This document shows, in pieces, positions 29,778 through 37,373 of a stretch of DNA of 45,706 bases (position 1 is its first letter; each line of letters starts with the position of its first letter). The DNA lies in assembly GCA_023421735.1 (NCBI GenBank), contig JAEZSP010000038.1, positions 1 to 45,706 on the forward strand, given 5' to 3'. The notes under the pieces are model-generated. The model ran no database searches and was not told the origin of the DNA. It worked only from the letters and a program-made list of their open reading frames with translations. The DNA comes from Bacillota bacterium (GTDB lineage: Bacteria > Bacillota_A > Clostridia > Christensenellales > Aristaeellaceae). The translations under genes were made by a program, and so were the position numbers.

Positions 29778-29811
29778 ATAAGGCGACACACTCTGTCATG
29801 CATCGCCTTAT
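29778..29811 (-). terminator. Hairpin between the cytosolic rhodanese and b5-like genes
   Basis: Nine-bp inverted repeat ATAAGGCGA / TCGCCTTAT with a 16-base loop, ending only a few bases ahead of the ribosome binding site of the b5-like gene. Weak T-run (TTATTT). It may be a terminator or an attenuating leader structure. Confidence 0.5.
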
Positions 29812-29854
29812 GTTTACCCATATTCGATTTCATACGCACGCGCGCAATTCGAAA

Positions 29855-30199
29855 TTAACGGACTGTCTGCGCCGCCGACTCAATTTCGCCACTCCAGTGG
29901 GCGATTCCGCCGATGTTGGTGACGTTGGTATACCCCATCCGCACGAGGTTTGCGCAGGCATAGGCACTGCGCGAGCCGCTCAGGCAGTACACAAAAAGCT
30001 TGGCATCGCGATCCGCAACCGTATTTTGAATCTCGCCGATGCGATCGACCGGGATGTTGCGGCTTCCGGGAATGTGTCCCTGCCGATACTCCTCCGGGGA
30101 ACGCACGTCGATGAGATTGATCGTCTGATCATTTTCAAGCTCAACCCTGGCCTTGTCCATGGAGAGATTCGTACAACCCGTCTTTTTTCCGAACAACAT
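29855..30199 (-). CDS. Rhodanese-domain protein, cytosolic
   Basis: A 114-residue single-domain rhodanese without signal peptide. NLIDVRSPEEYRQGHIPGS and the active-site loop YCLSGSRS (Cys72) are clear. It ends GGIAHWSGE, the usual fold end. AGGGGG precedes the ATG. The active-site loop differs by one residue from that of the lipoprotein rhodanese at 28806 (CRSGSRS there). The gene is 111 bases downstream of the NUDIX-GH92 gene; a TATATT lies in the gap but without a good -35, so it may be co-transcribed. Confidence 0.9.
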   Translation of the reverse strand: MLFGKKTGCTNLSMDKARVELENDQTINLIDVRSPEEYRQGHIPGSRNIPVDRIGEIQNTVADRDAKLFVYCLSGSRSAYACANLVRMGYTNVTNIGGIAHWSGEIESAAQTVR

Positions 30200-30310
30200 A
30201 TCAAAAACCCCCTGTGTCTTATCATTCGCTTGCTGGATATAATATACCCAACGCGCGGGAATTTGTATGTGACAAGATTACAGGGGATCGCGCGGTCTCT
30301 CTGTTTGGCG

Positions 30311-32875
30311 CTACGCGCCCATTTCGCAGACGAGTTCCCCGCCGCGCATCATTTCGCGCACGGAAAATTCCATTCCGGGTAACTCTCTTCCGTTGAGAAG
30401 CGCGCGGCGCACGTACATGCCCGTACCTTTCCGGATGACGACAAACGCATTGCCATTTGCGAGGCGCATGCGCACCCCATTCAGCTGCGGCGCGCCGACG
30501 ATCATTTTGTCCTGCCCGCTCACCGGGAAGATGCCCGACATGAGCCACAGATACAGGCTTGAAAGTCCGCCCGAATCGTCATTGCCGGGCACGCCGCCGC
30601 GCCCCTCGCAAAAGAGGTACCTGACGCAGGCGTCCGTGATCTCGGCGATGCGGTCATGCCGATTTACCCAGTGGTACGCAAACGGCGTCTCCATGTCCGT
30701 CTCATTGTTGAAGCCCTCGAACCGCGCGCTCGTATCCGCAGCGTGCGCAAAGCCAAAAAAGCGATCGAGTAACTCGACGAATTTCGCTTGCCCACCGCAG
30801 AGGGTAATTCTCGCATCCATTTCGCGCAAAAGGCGGAACGAGTAATTCCAGCGGCTGCCCTCGTAGAATTCCGAATCCGCGCGCACAAGACCGTCTGCAT
30901 CAAATGCCGCCCGCCAGCGCCCGGCATGGGGCGCAAAATGCGCTGCAGCATCCGCATCCCCAATCTGCCGGGCAAGATCGGTTGCGAGTCCGCACGCCTC
31001 GGCAAGGTCAATCTCCTGCGCGGCATACCGGCAGCGTCCGCCGCTCAGAAAGTCTGCGTTCTGGGGATTTTCGAATACATCCCGCGCAATCTCCCGGAGC
31101 AAGCCCGGATAGTCGCCGGCGACGCCGCGATAATGGGCATCCAGCGCCAGATATGTGGCGAGCGCGCGCGCCTGCACGGTCTCCTTTTCCTTCCACGCGC
31201 CGTCCAGGAGAAGCTGGTGCGGCAAATGACCCACGACGTCGGCGTAGCTTTTCACGGTCGCAATGATTGTTTTGGAGATGTCCGGGTAGAGGGTAAAGAG
31301 AAGGGGCATCTGCGTTTTATACTGGTCCCACAGCGTCGCAAAGTCGAGGACGAACCGTTCTTCTCCCGGCCCGATGAAGTTCTCGCCGCTCCAGTCGGAA
31401 GGCTTGGTCAGCGTATGATAGAGATTCGAATAAAAGATGCGCGCCGTTTTGGGGTCATCCGTCTCGATCTCGATCCGGGAAAGCGCCTCTTCCCAGGCAT
31501 CCCGTGCGGCTGCGTGCATCTCGTCAAATGTGCGATTTTCGGCGCGGCAATCCGCAATCGCCCGCTCCATGGAGAGGGGCGAAATGGACAGCAACATCTC
31601 GGCCGCACCGGCCGCGCCAAATTCGGCCACGCACCCAAACGGCAGATCCGATTCGGGGGACGAAAACGCGGGTGTCCCAACCGCCTCATTCCCCGAAAAC
31701 AGGCGGATTTCCTTGACGTCGCCCCGGAAGCGCGCGCAGAAATACAGCTTGAGCCCCGCGAGCACGACCTCTGCCGTCACTGTGTGTTCGTCAACGACCT
31801 CCAGCGCGCAATCGCCCGGGCGCTGCCGGACGCGCGGACCCGCCTGCGCCGATAGCCCGTCATTTGAAAAATCGACCGCGATTCGCCCATTCGATGCGGG
31901 AAATTCATACCGGTGCAGCGCCGCGCGTCGGGAAGCCGTCATGCAACAACCAATGCCGTTTTCCTGAATCCGGAGCGCGTAATACCCAGGAGACGCCGTT
32001 TCCTCTTCCATATGAACGGGCGCGACGCGCACCGCAAGCGTGCCGAAGAAGGGCATCGTCACCGCGTAATTATAGAAATTGTTGATAAACCCCGTGCCGT
32101 CGTGGTGGATGTGCGAAAAGCCGTACATCCGCCCGTCTTCGTGCAGACGGCGCAGCGGTTCGCCGGTGTTGACCTTATTGTGCCCATACCCGGTCGGGTA
32201 GCCGCCGGAATAGGCGCAGACGGAAAGCTTTCCGAAGGGCAGCATGGCGCCCGGATTGTTGTTGCCCGCAAGCCCCTTGATGAAATGCCACGCCGCGGCA
32301 ACCCCCTGTGGCCGAGGCAGATCGATGCCGCCGCAGCCGAGAAAGGGATCGGCAAGATCGACCTTCTTCATTCGTTTGAGCGCATACGCGACCGCCTTGT
32401 CAGTCTCCGAGATGTCGTCAAACATGAATTGGCCCGCATCATGGAGTTCTTTTATTTCGTCGGCACGCGCCCACCGCACCTCGCTCACCTCTTCCGCTTG
32501 CAGCGTAAAGGCATTAAGGGGCAGATCGCGCACGAGTATGTAGTCGTCGAAGATGAGATTTCGCCAGATGCTTCTGGTGAGAAGTTCGATGTCCTGGGCG
32601 CACACGGTGAGCCCGATTTCTTCTCCGACCTCACGAATGCAGCCCTCGAGGCTCGTCTCACCCGCGCGGACGGCACCGCCGGTGATCGACCACTTGTTGG
32701 GTGCGATTTTCTTGGTCGCGGCTCTTTTCTGAATCAGCAACTCCCCGCGGGCATTCACCACCCACAGGGAGGCGGCGAGATGGTATTCACCCGGTTGGAG
32801 CGCTTCCCCGCGACTGCGCACGGTGCCCGTGCGGTTGCCCGCCCGGTCGTAGATATCCCATAACTCGTTTATCAT
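30311..32875 (-). CDS. NUDIX hydrolase fused to GH92 glycosidase (alpha-mannosidase type)
   Basis: One 854-residue frame with two unrelated catalytic domains. Residues 1-170 are a NUDIX hydrolase whose box fits the consensus exactly (Gly67, Glu73, Arg81-Glu82, Glu85-Glu86, Gly88), with an N-terminus like IDI/YfcD-type NUDIX. Residues 175-854 are GH92: PYSGGYP-type start (AYSGGYPTGYG), FSHIHHDGTG (253-262), LWDQYKTQMPLLFTLYPD, YEGSRWNYS (Glu672, likely acid) and GNDDSGG (Asp766/767, likely base region). No signal peptide, so cytoplasmic. The ATG at 32875 follows AAGGAAG. An internal Met169 at the junction has no ribosome binding site, so separate GH92 synthesis is unlikely. Confidence 0.9.
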   Translation of the reverse strand: MINELWDIYDRAGNRTGTVRSRGEALQPGEYHLAASLWVVNARGELLIQKRAATKKIAPNKWSITGGAVRAGETSLEGCIREVGEEIGLTVCAQDIELLTRSIWRNLIFDDYILVRDLPLNAFTLQAEEVSEVRWARADEIKELHDAGQFMFDDISETDKAVAYALKRMKKVDLADPFLGCGGIDLPRPQGVAAAWHFIKGLAGNNNPGAMLPFGKLSVCAYSGGYPTGYGHNKVNTGEPLRRLHEDGRMYGFSHIHHDGTGFINNFYNYAVTMPFFGTLAVRVAPVHMEEETASPGYYALRIQENGIGCCMTASRRAALHRYEFPASNGRIAVDFSNDGLSAQAGPRVRQRPGDCALEVVDEHTVTAEVVLAGLKLYFCARFRGDVKEIRLFSGNEAVGTPAFSSPESDLPFGCVAEFGAAGAAEMLLSISPLSMERAIADCRAENRTFDEMHAAARDAWEEALSRIEIETDDPKTARIFYSNLYHTLTKPSDWSGENFIGPGEERFVLDFATLWDQYKTQMPLLFTLYPDISKTIIATVKSYADVVGHLPHQLLLDGAWKEKETVQARALATYLALDAHYRGVAGDYPGLLREIARDVFENPQNADFLSGGRCRYAAQEIDLAEACGLATDLARQIGDADAAAHFAPHAGRWRAAFDADGLVRADSEFYEGSRWNYSFRLLREMDARITLCGGQAKFVELLDRFFGFAHAADTSARFEGFNNETDMETPFAYHWVNRHDRIAEITDACVRYLFCEGRGGVPGNDDSGGLSSLYLWLMSGIFPVSGQDKMIVGAPQLNGVRMRLANGNAFVVIRKGTGMYVRRALLNGRELPGMEFSVREMMRGGELVCEMGA

Positions 32876-33100
32876 TGCAGCATACTTCCTTTGCACGCAT
32901 TGGTTCTTATCTGGGGCCTTCGCGGCGCTGCACGACAATCCATCTGCCGCACATTTGGACAAGGGCGCCCGGTCCATGAAACCCACGTTTCCTGCGATTT
33001 TATGTTCTGAAAGGGTTTGTATGCAAACACTGCCTTTGCGCGATGAAAATGCTTCCGGCAGGCTGGCCGTGCCGTCCGTTCGAGAACGACATCATCTTTT

Positions 33101-33129
33101 ATTATAACAAAAGTGTACGGATATGGCAA
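33101..33129 (-). promoter_or_regulatory. SigA-type promoter of the NUDIX-GH92 gene
   Basis: On the minus strand TTGCCA (33129-33124), 17-base spacer, TATAAT (33106-33101). It implies a leader of about 220 bases (32876-33094) in which I recognise no riboswitch or gene. Confidence 0.75.
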
Positions 33130-33238
33130 TCAATGGCGAAACGGATGTTGCATGGTGCGCGGTTCTGCGGCGCCGTTTTATGGATGCGGGTGACGCAAGC
33201 AGATGCGCATATTTCTGATTTTTAGGCAATCGGATGGG

Positions 33239-33267
33239 TTGACAAACCCTGCCCTCTATGGTATCAT
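33239..33267 (+). promoter_or_regulatory. Strong promoter upstream of the tRNA-Val locus
   Basis: TTGACA (33239-33244), 17-base spacer, TATCAT (33262-33267), extended -10 TGG. The tRNA gene starts about 207 bases further on. Confidence 0.8.
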
Positions 33268-33273
33268 ATGTTG

Positions 33274-33371
33274 CGTCGTCTGAACGACGACGAAATCATT
33301 GACCGATGGGGTGCATGCCGATAGCGTCTTCAGGCGCTGGAATGCACATGAATCGGCGGATCAGTCCGCTT
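33274..33371 (+). ncRNA. Structured leader upstream of tRNA-Val
   Basis: Three hairpins in about 95 bases: CGTCGT/ACGACG with loop CTGA; a nested stem CCGAT..TGCAT..AGCG / CGCT..ATGCA..ATCGG; and GCGGA/TCCGC with loop TCAG. They occupy the space between the promoter and the partial tRNA copy. I do not recognise a known RNA family; it may be a spacer transcript removed during tRNA processing. Confidence 0.4.
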
Positions 33372-33393
33372 GGTCTGTTGGCTCAGTTGGTAG
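33372..33393 (+). pseudogene. 5' partial copy of the tRNA-Val gene
   Basis: The 22 bases are identical to positions 1-22 of the tRNA at 33481, and two bases before them also match. The copy then diverges inside the D arm; no anticodon arm, T arm or matching acceptor strand follows. Confidence 0.8.
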
Positions 33394-33480
33394 TACCATG
33401 TGGTAGGATTCATCAAATGCACCCTCCCCGATCCGAATGTGACGGATCACCGCAAAGGGAAGTTCCGGAAAACCGACTTT

Positions 33481-33556
33481 GGTCTGTTGGCTCAGTTGGT
33501 AGAGCACATCGTTCACATCGATGGGGTCACTGGTTCGAGTCCAGTACAGACCACCA
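33481..33556 (+). tRNA. tRNA-Val(CAC)
   Basis: A 76-base cloverleaf with perfect stems: acceptor GGTCTGT/ACAGACC, D stem GCTC/GAGC, anticodon stem CATCG/CGATG with loop TTCACAT (anticodon CAC, reads GUG), variable loop GGGTC, T stem ACTGG/CCAGT with loop TTCGAGT, discriminator A and encoded CCA. Codon assignment by the anticodon; a CAC valine tRNA is a minor species alongside the usual UAC. Confidence 0.95.
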
Positions 33557-33586
33557 AAAACCGCCTTGAATGGGCGGTTTTCTTTT
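33557..33586 (+). terminator. Terminator of tRNA-Val
   Basis: Arms AAAACCGCC and GGCGGTTTT, seven-base loop, then TCTTTT. Begins directly after CCA. Confidence 0.85.
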
Positions 33587-33661
33587 GCTCGTATTATAGT
33601 TTCATGCTCTGTCGGCTCAAATAAAAACTGCTAGTTTGATTGTAGGCTTTCAGAGGGACGC

Positions 33662-34777
33662 CTAGTGTGGATCGAATTTGTCGATCCCCTTTTGTCGTTT
33701 ATGGTTCTCTTTACACAGAAATAGCAGTTGATCCGCCTCTGCGACCGCTTGTTCAATACTCGTATGACTCTTCTCATTATATATAGAGTGACCGAATGAA
33801 ACACCCGGGATTCTGGAGTCATCCTGTTGCTGCGCAGTCATGGCCATTTCAAAAGCCTTCTCCGCATCGAATATGAGCTGTTCATTAGGGTATTCACAAA
33901 GGACACAAAACTCATCCCCCCCAATGCGGTAGCAAGATCCGATTTTTGAGAATGCATCGCGCATGCTCCCTGCGATCGTCATCAGGCATTTATCGCCGAA
34001 AGGATGGCCATACATATCATTGATGCTTTTGAAGTTGTCGGCATCCAACAGGATGATAGCGCCGCATCTCTTTGCCTTCATCAAGAGGAGCTTGTGTTCG
34101 TACGCTCGACGATTGAAGAGATTCGTCAGGGAATCATGTGTCTCAATCAATTCGCAGTAGTATGCATAGTATAAAACCATCGCGATCGAGACGCTTACCC
34201 ATGTCGTATGTATAGATGGCCAAACAAGCTGGATCATGGTGCCAGCCATGAAAAACAAGACCAGCCAGAGTAATGAAAAACGGTTTTTGTTTTGGTAGAA
34301 TCGCACAACGCGCACTGTCTCAACCAAAAGGAATGCAAAGCTCGACAGATACGAGAGCACATAAACAGCAAACCAATGCCCGCGTACATAAACATTGGCG
34401 AGGGAAACGGCAAAAATAAAGCCATAAATCGGGGAAAGCAACACCAGCACGAGATTAATCAATGCCGGAATCGACAAGATCATGCCCAACCTAGAGCGTT
34501 GGTGAGCAAATGCGGATACAATCAAGTATGGCACAAATGGGGATATCGAAAACCCAATCGTACAAAAGGCGATGTTCATTGCGCGTGAAAACAAAGACGG
34601 TTCCGTAAAATAAGAAGCGCCCATTTCGGAGATTATTATGACCCCGATCACAAAAATGGCACGCTGAAAAGCCCTTCGTGTTTTCGTTCCGAATAGTGCA
34701 TTTTTGAGTACCATGTACCCTAAGATGGTCATGGTGAGCAAGCTCACAAGTCCCAGTGCTAAATAGTTCGCGATCAT
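33662..34777 (-). CDS. Membrane diguanylate cyclase (GGDEF)
   Basis: Synthesises c-di-GMP from two GTP. The 371-residue protein has about eight hydrophobic segments in residues 1-215, then DSLTNLFNRRAYEHKL and the GGDEF domain with intact RIGGDEF (GGDEF at 286-290). The product-inhibition site (R-x-x-D) before it is missing: that place reads SKIG. The ATG follows GGAGGA. Codon choice and base composition look more AT-rich than neighbouring genes, fitting transfer. It converges on the tRNA-Val gene. Confidence 0.92.
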   Translation of the reverse strand: MIANYLALGLVSLLTMTILGYMVLKNALFGTKTRRAFQRAIFVIGVIIISEMGASYFTEPSLFSRAMNIAFCTIGFSISPFVPYLIVSAFAHQRSRLGMILSIPALINLVLVLLSPIYGFIFAVSLANVYVRGHWFAVYVLSYLSSFAFLLVETVRVVRFYQNKNRFSLLWLVLFFMAGTMIQLVWPSIHTTWVSVSIAMVLYYAYYCELIETHDSLTNLFNRRAYEHKLLLMKAKRCGAIILLDADNFKSINDMYGHPFGDKCLMTIAGSMRDAFSKIGSCYRIGGDEFCVLCEYPNEQLIFDAEKAFEMAMTAQQQDDSRIPGVSFGHSIYNEKSHTSIEQAVAEADQLLFLCKENHKRQKGIDKFDPH

Positions 34778-34845
34778 GGTTCCTCCGTAGTAGGCGGCGT
34801 TACGCCTAGCACCCCATTGTTTAACTGTGTAGCGAGCTTATCTCC

Positions 34846-34874
34846 ATTATAGCAAACCGACAGCCATTGGTAAA
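34846..34874 (-). promoter_or_regulatory. Promoter of the diguanylate cyclase gene
   Basis: On the minus strand TTTACC (34874-34869), 17-base spacer, TATAAT (34851-34846), about 70 bases ahead of the ATG. Confidence 0.6.
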
Positions 34875-34896
34875 GCGCTCGTTTACGCAGACAGGA

Positions 34897-35094
34897 TTAT
34901 AGCAAAGACCTCCAATTCGGTTGTATGCGGACCCCATTGACCGTTCCAGACCAACTTGCCGCATTCTTGCATGGCGCGAGCACCGGGAACTCGCCGATCA
35001 TGATCTCATTCAGCGGCGTCGTTCCGCTATATGATAGCTTTGAAGCCAGGTTCGGCGATCGACAAGCGAGTCGCTTTTTTATATAAATGGGCAT
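34897..35094 (-). other. Unexplained intergenic stretch with a 65-codon frame
   Basis: The gap 34778-35277 between the cyclase and the recombinase fragment holds no gene I recognise. A 65-codon minus-strand frame (starting MPIYIKKRLACRSPNLASKL) has no ribosome binding site. A hairpin CCCACC/GGTGGG lies at 35104-35120. It may be a decayed gene or repeat. Confidence 0.3.
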
Positions 35095-35237
35095 AAAGAA
35101 ACGCCCACCCTATTGGTGGGACGCAAGGCACTTGTGCTGCTACGGATGCATGGTATTATACAAGTCTGTGACATAACTCTGTCCACATCAACTTACGAGG
35201 AGTATTGGCAATGCCCGTCACACCCAATAGCACGGTA

Positions 35238-35276
35238 CAAAAAAAGCTCCCGCAACCAGCGGGAGTATGTTTTTTC
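35238..35276 (-). terminator. Bidirectional terminator after the recombinase fragment
   Basis: Arms CTCCCGC and GCGGGAG with a five-base loop, flanked by a run of A on the left (T on the minus strand) and TTTTTT on the right, next to the recombinase stop. Confidence 0.85.
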
Positions 35277-35277
35277 A

Positions 35278-36249
35278 TCAGGCACTCTTGCCGAGAAACT
35301 GCTCGAGTGAAACCTTGAATTTGATGTGGATCTTGTAGCCGTGACTCACTTCCACCCGGTCAATCAGCCTTGCGACGATCATATGCTTTGTTTCGATATT
35401 CGCTGCATCAAAGCATTCCGCCCAAGAAAGAAATTCATCAATCTGCGTTTTCGTTTCCTTAGCGTTCATTTTTTCTTCTTCCATCCGGGCCTTGGCATCG
35501 ACCATGGTGCGCTGTGCCACTTCGAGCTTGGCGCGGTGCTTCAGCAGCATCTGGTTGACGATGGACAGGTCAAGCTGGCTCTCGCCCGTCAGCGCCTTGA
35601 CAACTTCCCCCTCCAAAGCGGCCACTTGTTTTTGCGTGTTCTCAAAATCTTTTTCGGACTGCTTATACGCCACCTTGTACGCCTCTTCGTTTCTGGCACC
35701 GGCAAGCGCGATCAGTTTTTCTCTCGGCTCGGAATGGATGCGGGAGAGGAACTGCTTAACCTCCCGCTCGACCGCTTCATTCAGGGGAGCAGCTTTATAG
35801 GCGCTCTGCCCATCACAGGTCTTTCTGGATGATAGTTTCCGATAGCAGCGATACACCTCATACTCGTACACGGCGGTCGTGCCATCGGCTCTCTTTCGTA
35901 CGTCACGCTGATAATTATAACAAAGTCTGCAGCCGCAATGCGCGCAGTAAACAACCCCGGTCAGAAGGCTCCGCGTATCTGTCCTGAGCGGCGTTTCCGT
36001 TCCGGAGCCAAAGTTCCTTGTAGAGCGCCCCTTGACTGTCTGCTGGCAGCGCTCAAACATGGCGTCATCAATGATCCGCAGATGCTCAAACGGCGGGGAC
36101 CGTACGTCACCCATACGCATGATCCCGATGTAAATCGGATTGTCGATCAAGGCCCGGATGGAAGTGCCGCGCCAGAGCGTCGTTCCGCGTTTCGTTTTGA
36201 TTCCCTTGTCGTTGAGGTACTGCGCAAGGGATTCTTTCCCTTTGTGCAT
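35278..36249 (-). pseudogene. Large serine recombinase lacking its catalytic domain
   Basis: The 323 residues keep the end of the recombinase domain (LAQYLNDKGIKTKRG, then RALIDNPIYIGIM), the zinc ribbon (VVYCAHCGCRLCY and a later YRCYRK with TCDG), and a long coiled coil at about 185-260, ending in the usual C-terminus. The N-terminal resolvase domain with the catalytic serine is absent: homology begins abruptly at the first Met, where the family would continue upstream. It is therefore a 5'-deleted remnant and not expected to recombine DNA on its own. Confidence 0.85.
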
Positions 36250-36255
36250 GGCAAG

Positions 36256-36684
36256 ATGCTTGGGGAAAGGCTAGGCGTTTCCAGAGCAGAGGATATCTGG
36301 AGCGAGTTTTACAGTGTTCGGCAAGATATTCCGCGTATCCCCGGCGGGCGCCAGATCGGCGTCTGCTTTAAAGGCGACGCGCCGGAAGGCCATACCTCAT
36401 ACTTTGCCGGCGCGGAGGTAGAACAGATTGTGGAGAACGCCCATTATGAAAGTTGGCAATTGCCCGCGAGAGAATACGTTGTCTGCGGATTTGAGGCGGA
36501 GGACTTCGAACAGTTGGCGCCTTCCGCGCTGAGCAAGGCCATGAAGCTTACCCGGCTTTGGCTCAAGCAGCATGGGCTGATCGCGGACGGTTATTTCCCG
36601 GAACTGTATTACCCCAACTCACCTGACACCCCCTATATGGAATTGTGGATTCCGTTTCGACCGCGTGAAACAGTATATGAATGA
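36256..36684 (+). pseudogene. Effector-binding (AraC/GyrI-like) domain, N-terminally truncated
   Basis: The last about 143 residues fit a GyrI-like/AraC effector-binding domain: EDIWSEFYSVRQDIP, GGRQIGVCFKGD, FAGAEVEQ, LPAREYVVCGFEAEDFEQL and a C-terminal PYMELWIPFRP. The first strand and any DNA-binding domain are missing; upstream the frame runs into antisense of the recombinase fragment. The only early ATG (36256) has no ribosome binding site. The junction at about 36245-36256 is shared with the recombinase deletion, so one event probably cut both genes. Confidence 0.7.
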
Positions 36685-36695
36685 GAGGTATTTTC

Positions 36696-37166
36696 ATGAA
36701 CAAGTATGAAGAGGCGATGAAACAGCTGGACGAAAAACTTGGCAACAAGGACGGATTGATCTCTTTGTCCACCATCGCGCTGGAACTTGGGGCCGATGGC
36801 AAAAGTCGCCCCGCCGCCCGCCTTGTGGATGCCTATTATGAGGACGGCGCATTTTACACCGTCAGCTACGCCACCACGGCTAAAATGAGGCAGATCGCCC
36901 AAAACCCCGAGGTCGCCGTTTGCATCATCGTCGAAAACTTCACAGCCGACGGAATCGGTGAAAACCTGGGCTGGGTGTGCGATGTGAAAAATGCGCAGAT
37001 GATGAAAAAGTTGCGCGTCATATTCGCCGATTGGTATCACGATGCCAACAACGATGAAGATCCCAACACCTGTCTTTTGCGCATCCGGCTGACAAAGGGC
37101 CTGTGGAATGACGCCCACAAGGGAATCAGAAACGAGATTGATTTTATCAATCAAACGGCAGATTGA
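36696..37166 (+). CDS. Pyridoxamine 5'-phosphate oxidase-like flavoprotein
   Basis: A 156-residue protein of the split-barrel flavin-binding family: SLSTIALELGADGKSRPAARLVDAYYEDGAFYTVS begins with the typical strand pair, then TTAKMRQIAQNPEVAVCIIVE. Members bind FMN or F420 and reduce varied substrates; many are general-stress proteins. The substrate is unknown. ATG 36696 follows GAGAGGT and lies 11 bases after the stop of the truncated upstream gene, so they probably formed an operon. Confidence 0.82.
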   Translation: MNKYEEAMKQLDEKLGNKDGLISLSTIALELGADGKSRPAARLVDAYYEDGAFYTVSYATTAKMRQIAQNPEVAVCIIVENFTADGIGENLGWVCDVKNAQMMKKLRVIFADWYHDANNDEDPNTCLLRIRLTKGLWNDAHKGIRNEIDFINQTAD

Positions 37167-37184
37167 GGGACGACTTCTTCCAAC

Positions 37185-37198
37185 GTCCAGTACAGACC
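37185..37198 (+). repeat. Copy of the tRNA-Val 3' end (attR-like)
   Basis: GTCCAGTACAGACC, identical to bases 59-72 of the tRNA (33539-33552), same strand. Bases on either side differ. It is followed at eight bases by a terminator hairpin, as would be a tRNA 3' end. Confidence 0.7.
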
Positions 37199-37205
37199 GT
37201 TATTG

Positions 37206-37227
37206 CCACCCGAAAGGGTGGTTTTTT
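37206..37227 (+). terminator. Terminator after the tRNA-like repeat
   Basis: Arms CCACCC and GGGTGG with loop GAAA and six T. It may have served the original tRNA and now can end the PPOX-like gene. Confidence 0.8.
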
Positions 37228-37302
37228 CTGTCGGTTTTACTGCCAAAGAATCCCATCCATATGGTTTTTGTCAACCGCACGATGATATTTTAATAGTATA
37301 TT

Positions 37303-37324
37303 TACATATTTCGGTCCATATGTA
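37303..37324 (+). promoter_or_regulatory. Candidate operator of the S24 repressor
   Basis: Perfect inverted repeat TACATAT-N8-ATATGTA, ending directly at the -35 box (37325) of the repressor gene. Such a placement suits autoregulation by a CI/LexA-like protein. Confidence 0.5.
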
Positions 37325-37353
37325 TTGCATTTGGTGATATCGAATGGTAAAAT
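37325..37353 (+). promoter_or_regulatory. Promoter of the S24 repressor gene
   Basis: TTGCAT (37325-37330), 17-base spacer, TAAAAT (37348-37353) with extended -10 TGG, about 20 bases ahead of the ATG. Confidence 0.65.
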
Positions 37354-37373
37354 GGTAGGCAAGAGGTGATGAC

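Larger units (their letters stand above)
33539..37198. mobile_element. Probable remnant of an element integrated at tRNA-Val
   Basis: The tRNA 3' sequence GTCCAGTACAGACC (33539-33552) recurs exactly at 37185-37198 in the same orientation, and each copy is followed by a hairpin with a T-run. Between them lie a diguanylate cyclase, an unexplained stretch, a serine recombinase without its catalytic domain, a headless effector-binding gene and a flavin-binding-type gene. Bases look more AT-rich than the flanks in the cyclase gene. No intact integrase is present. A 14-base match could still arise by chance gene fragmentation. Confidence 0.5.

Noticed and set aside
30200..30260. Promoter directly ahead of the cytosolic rhodanese
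   Set aside because: A TATATT is present but the nearest -35-like hexamer (TTGTCA) is about 23 bases away, too far for a normal promoter.
30788..32863. Large plus-strand frames opposite the NUDIX-GH92 gene
   Set aside because: Antisense reading of conserved GH92/NUDIX motifs; no start signals.
32872..33129. 85-codon minus-strand frame in the NUDIX-GH92 leader
   Set aside because: It runs from the -35 region and has no ribosome binding site, so it lies partly outside the transcript.
33274..33371. Leader as SRP RNA, T-box or c-di-GMP riboswitch
   Set aside because: It lacks the GGAA tetraloop region of SRP RNA, the T-box antiterminator and the GEMM signatures.
35938..36255. 5' extension of the effector-binding frame
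   Set aside because: The extra codons are the reverse of the recombinase zinc-ribbon region, so the extension is not real protein.
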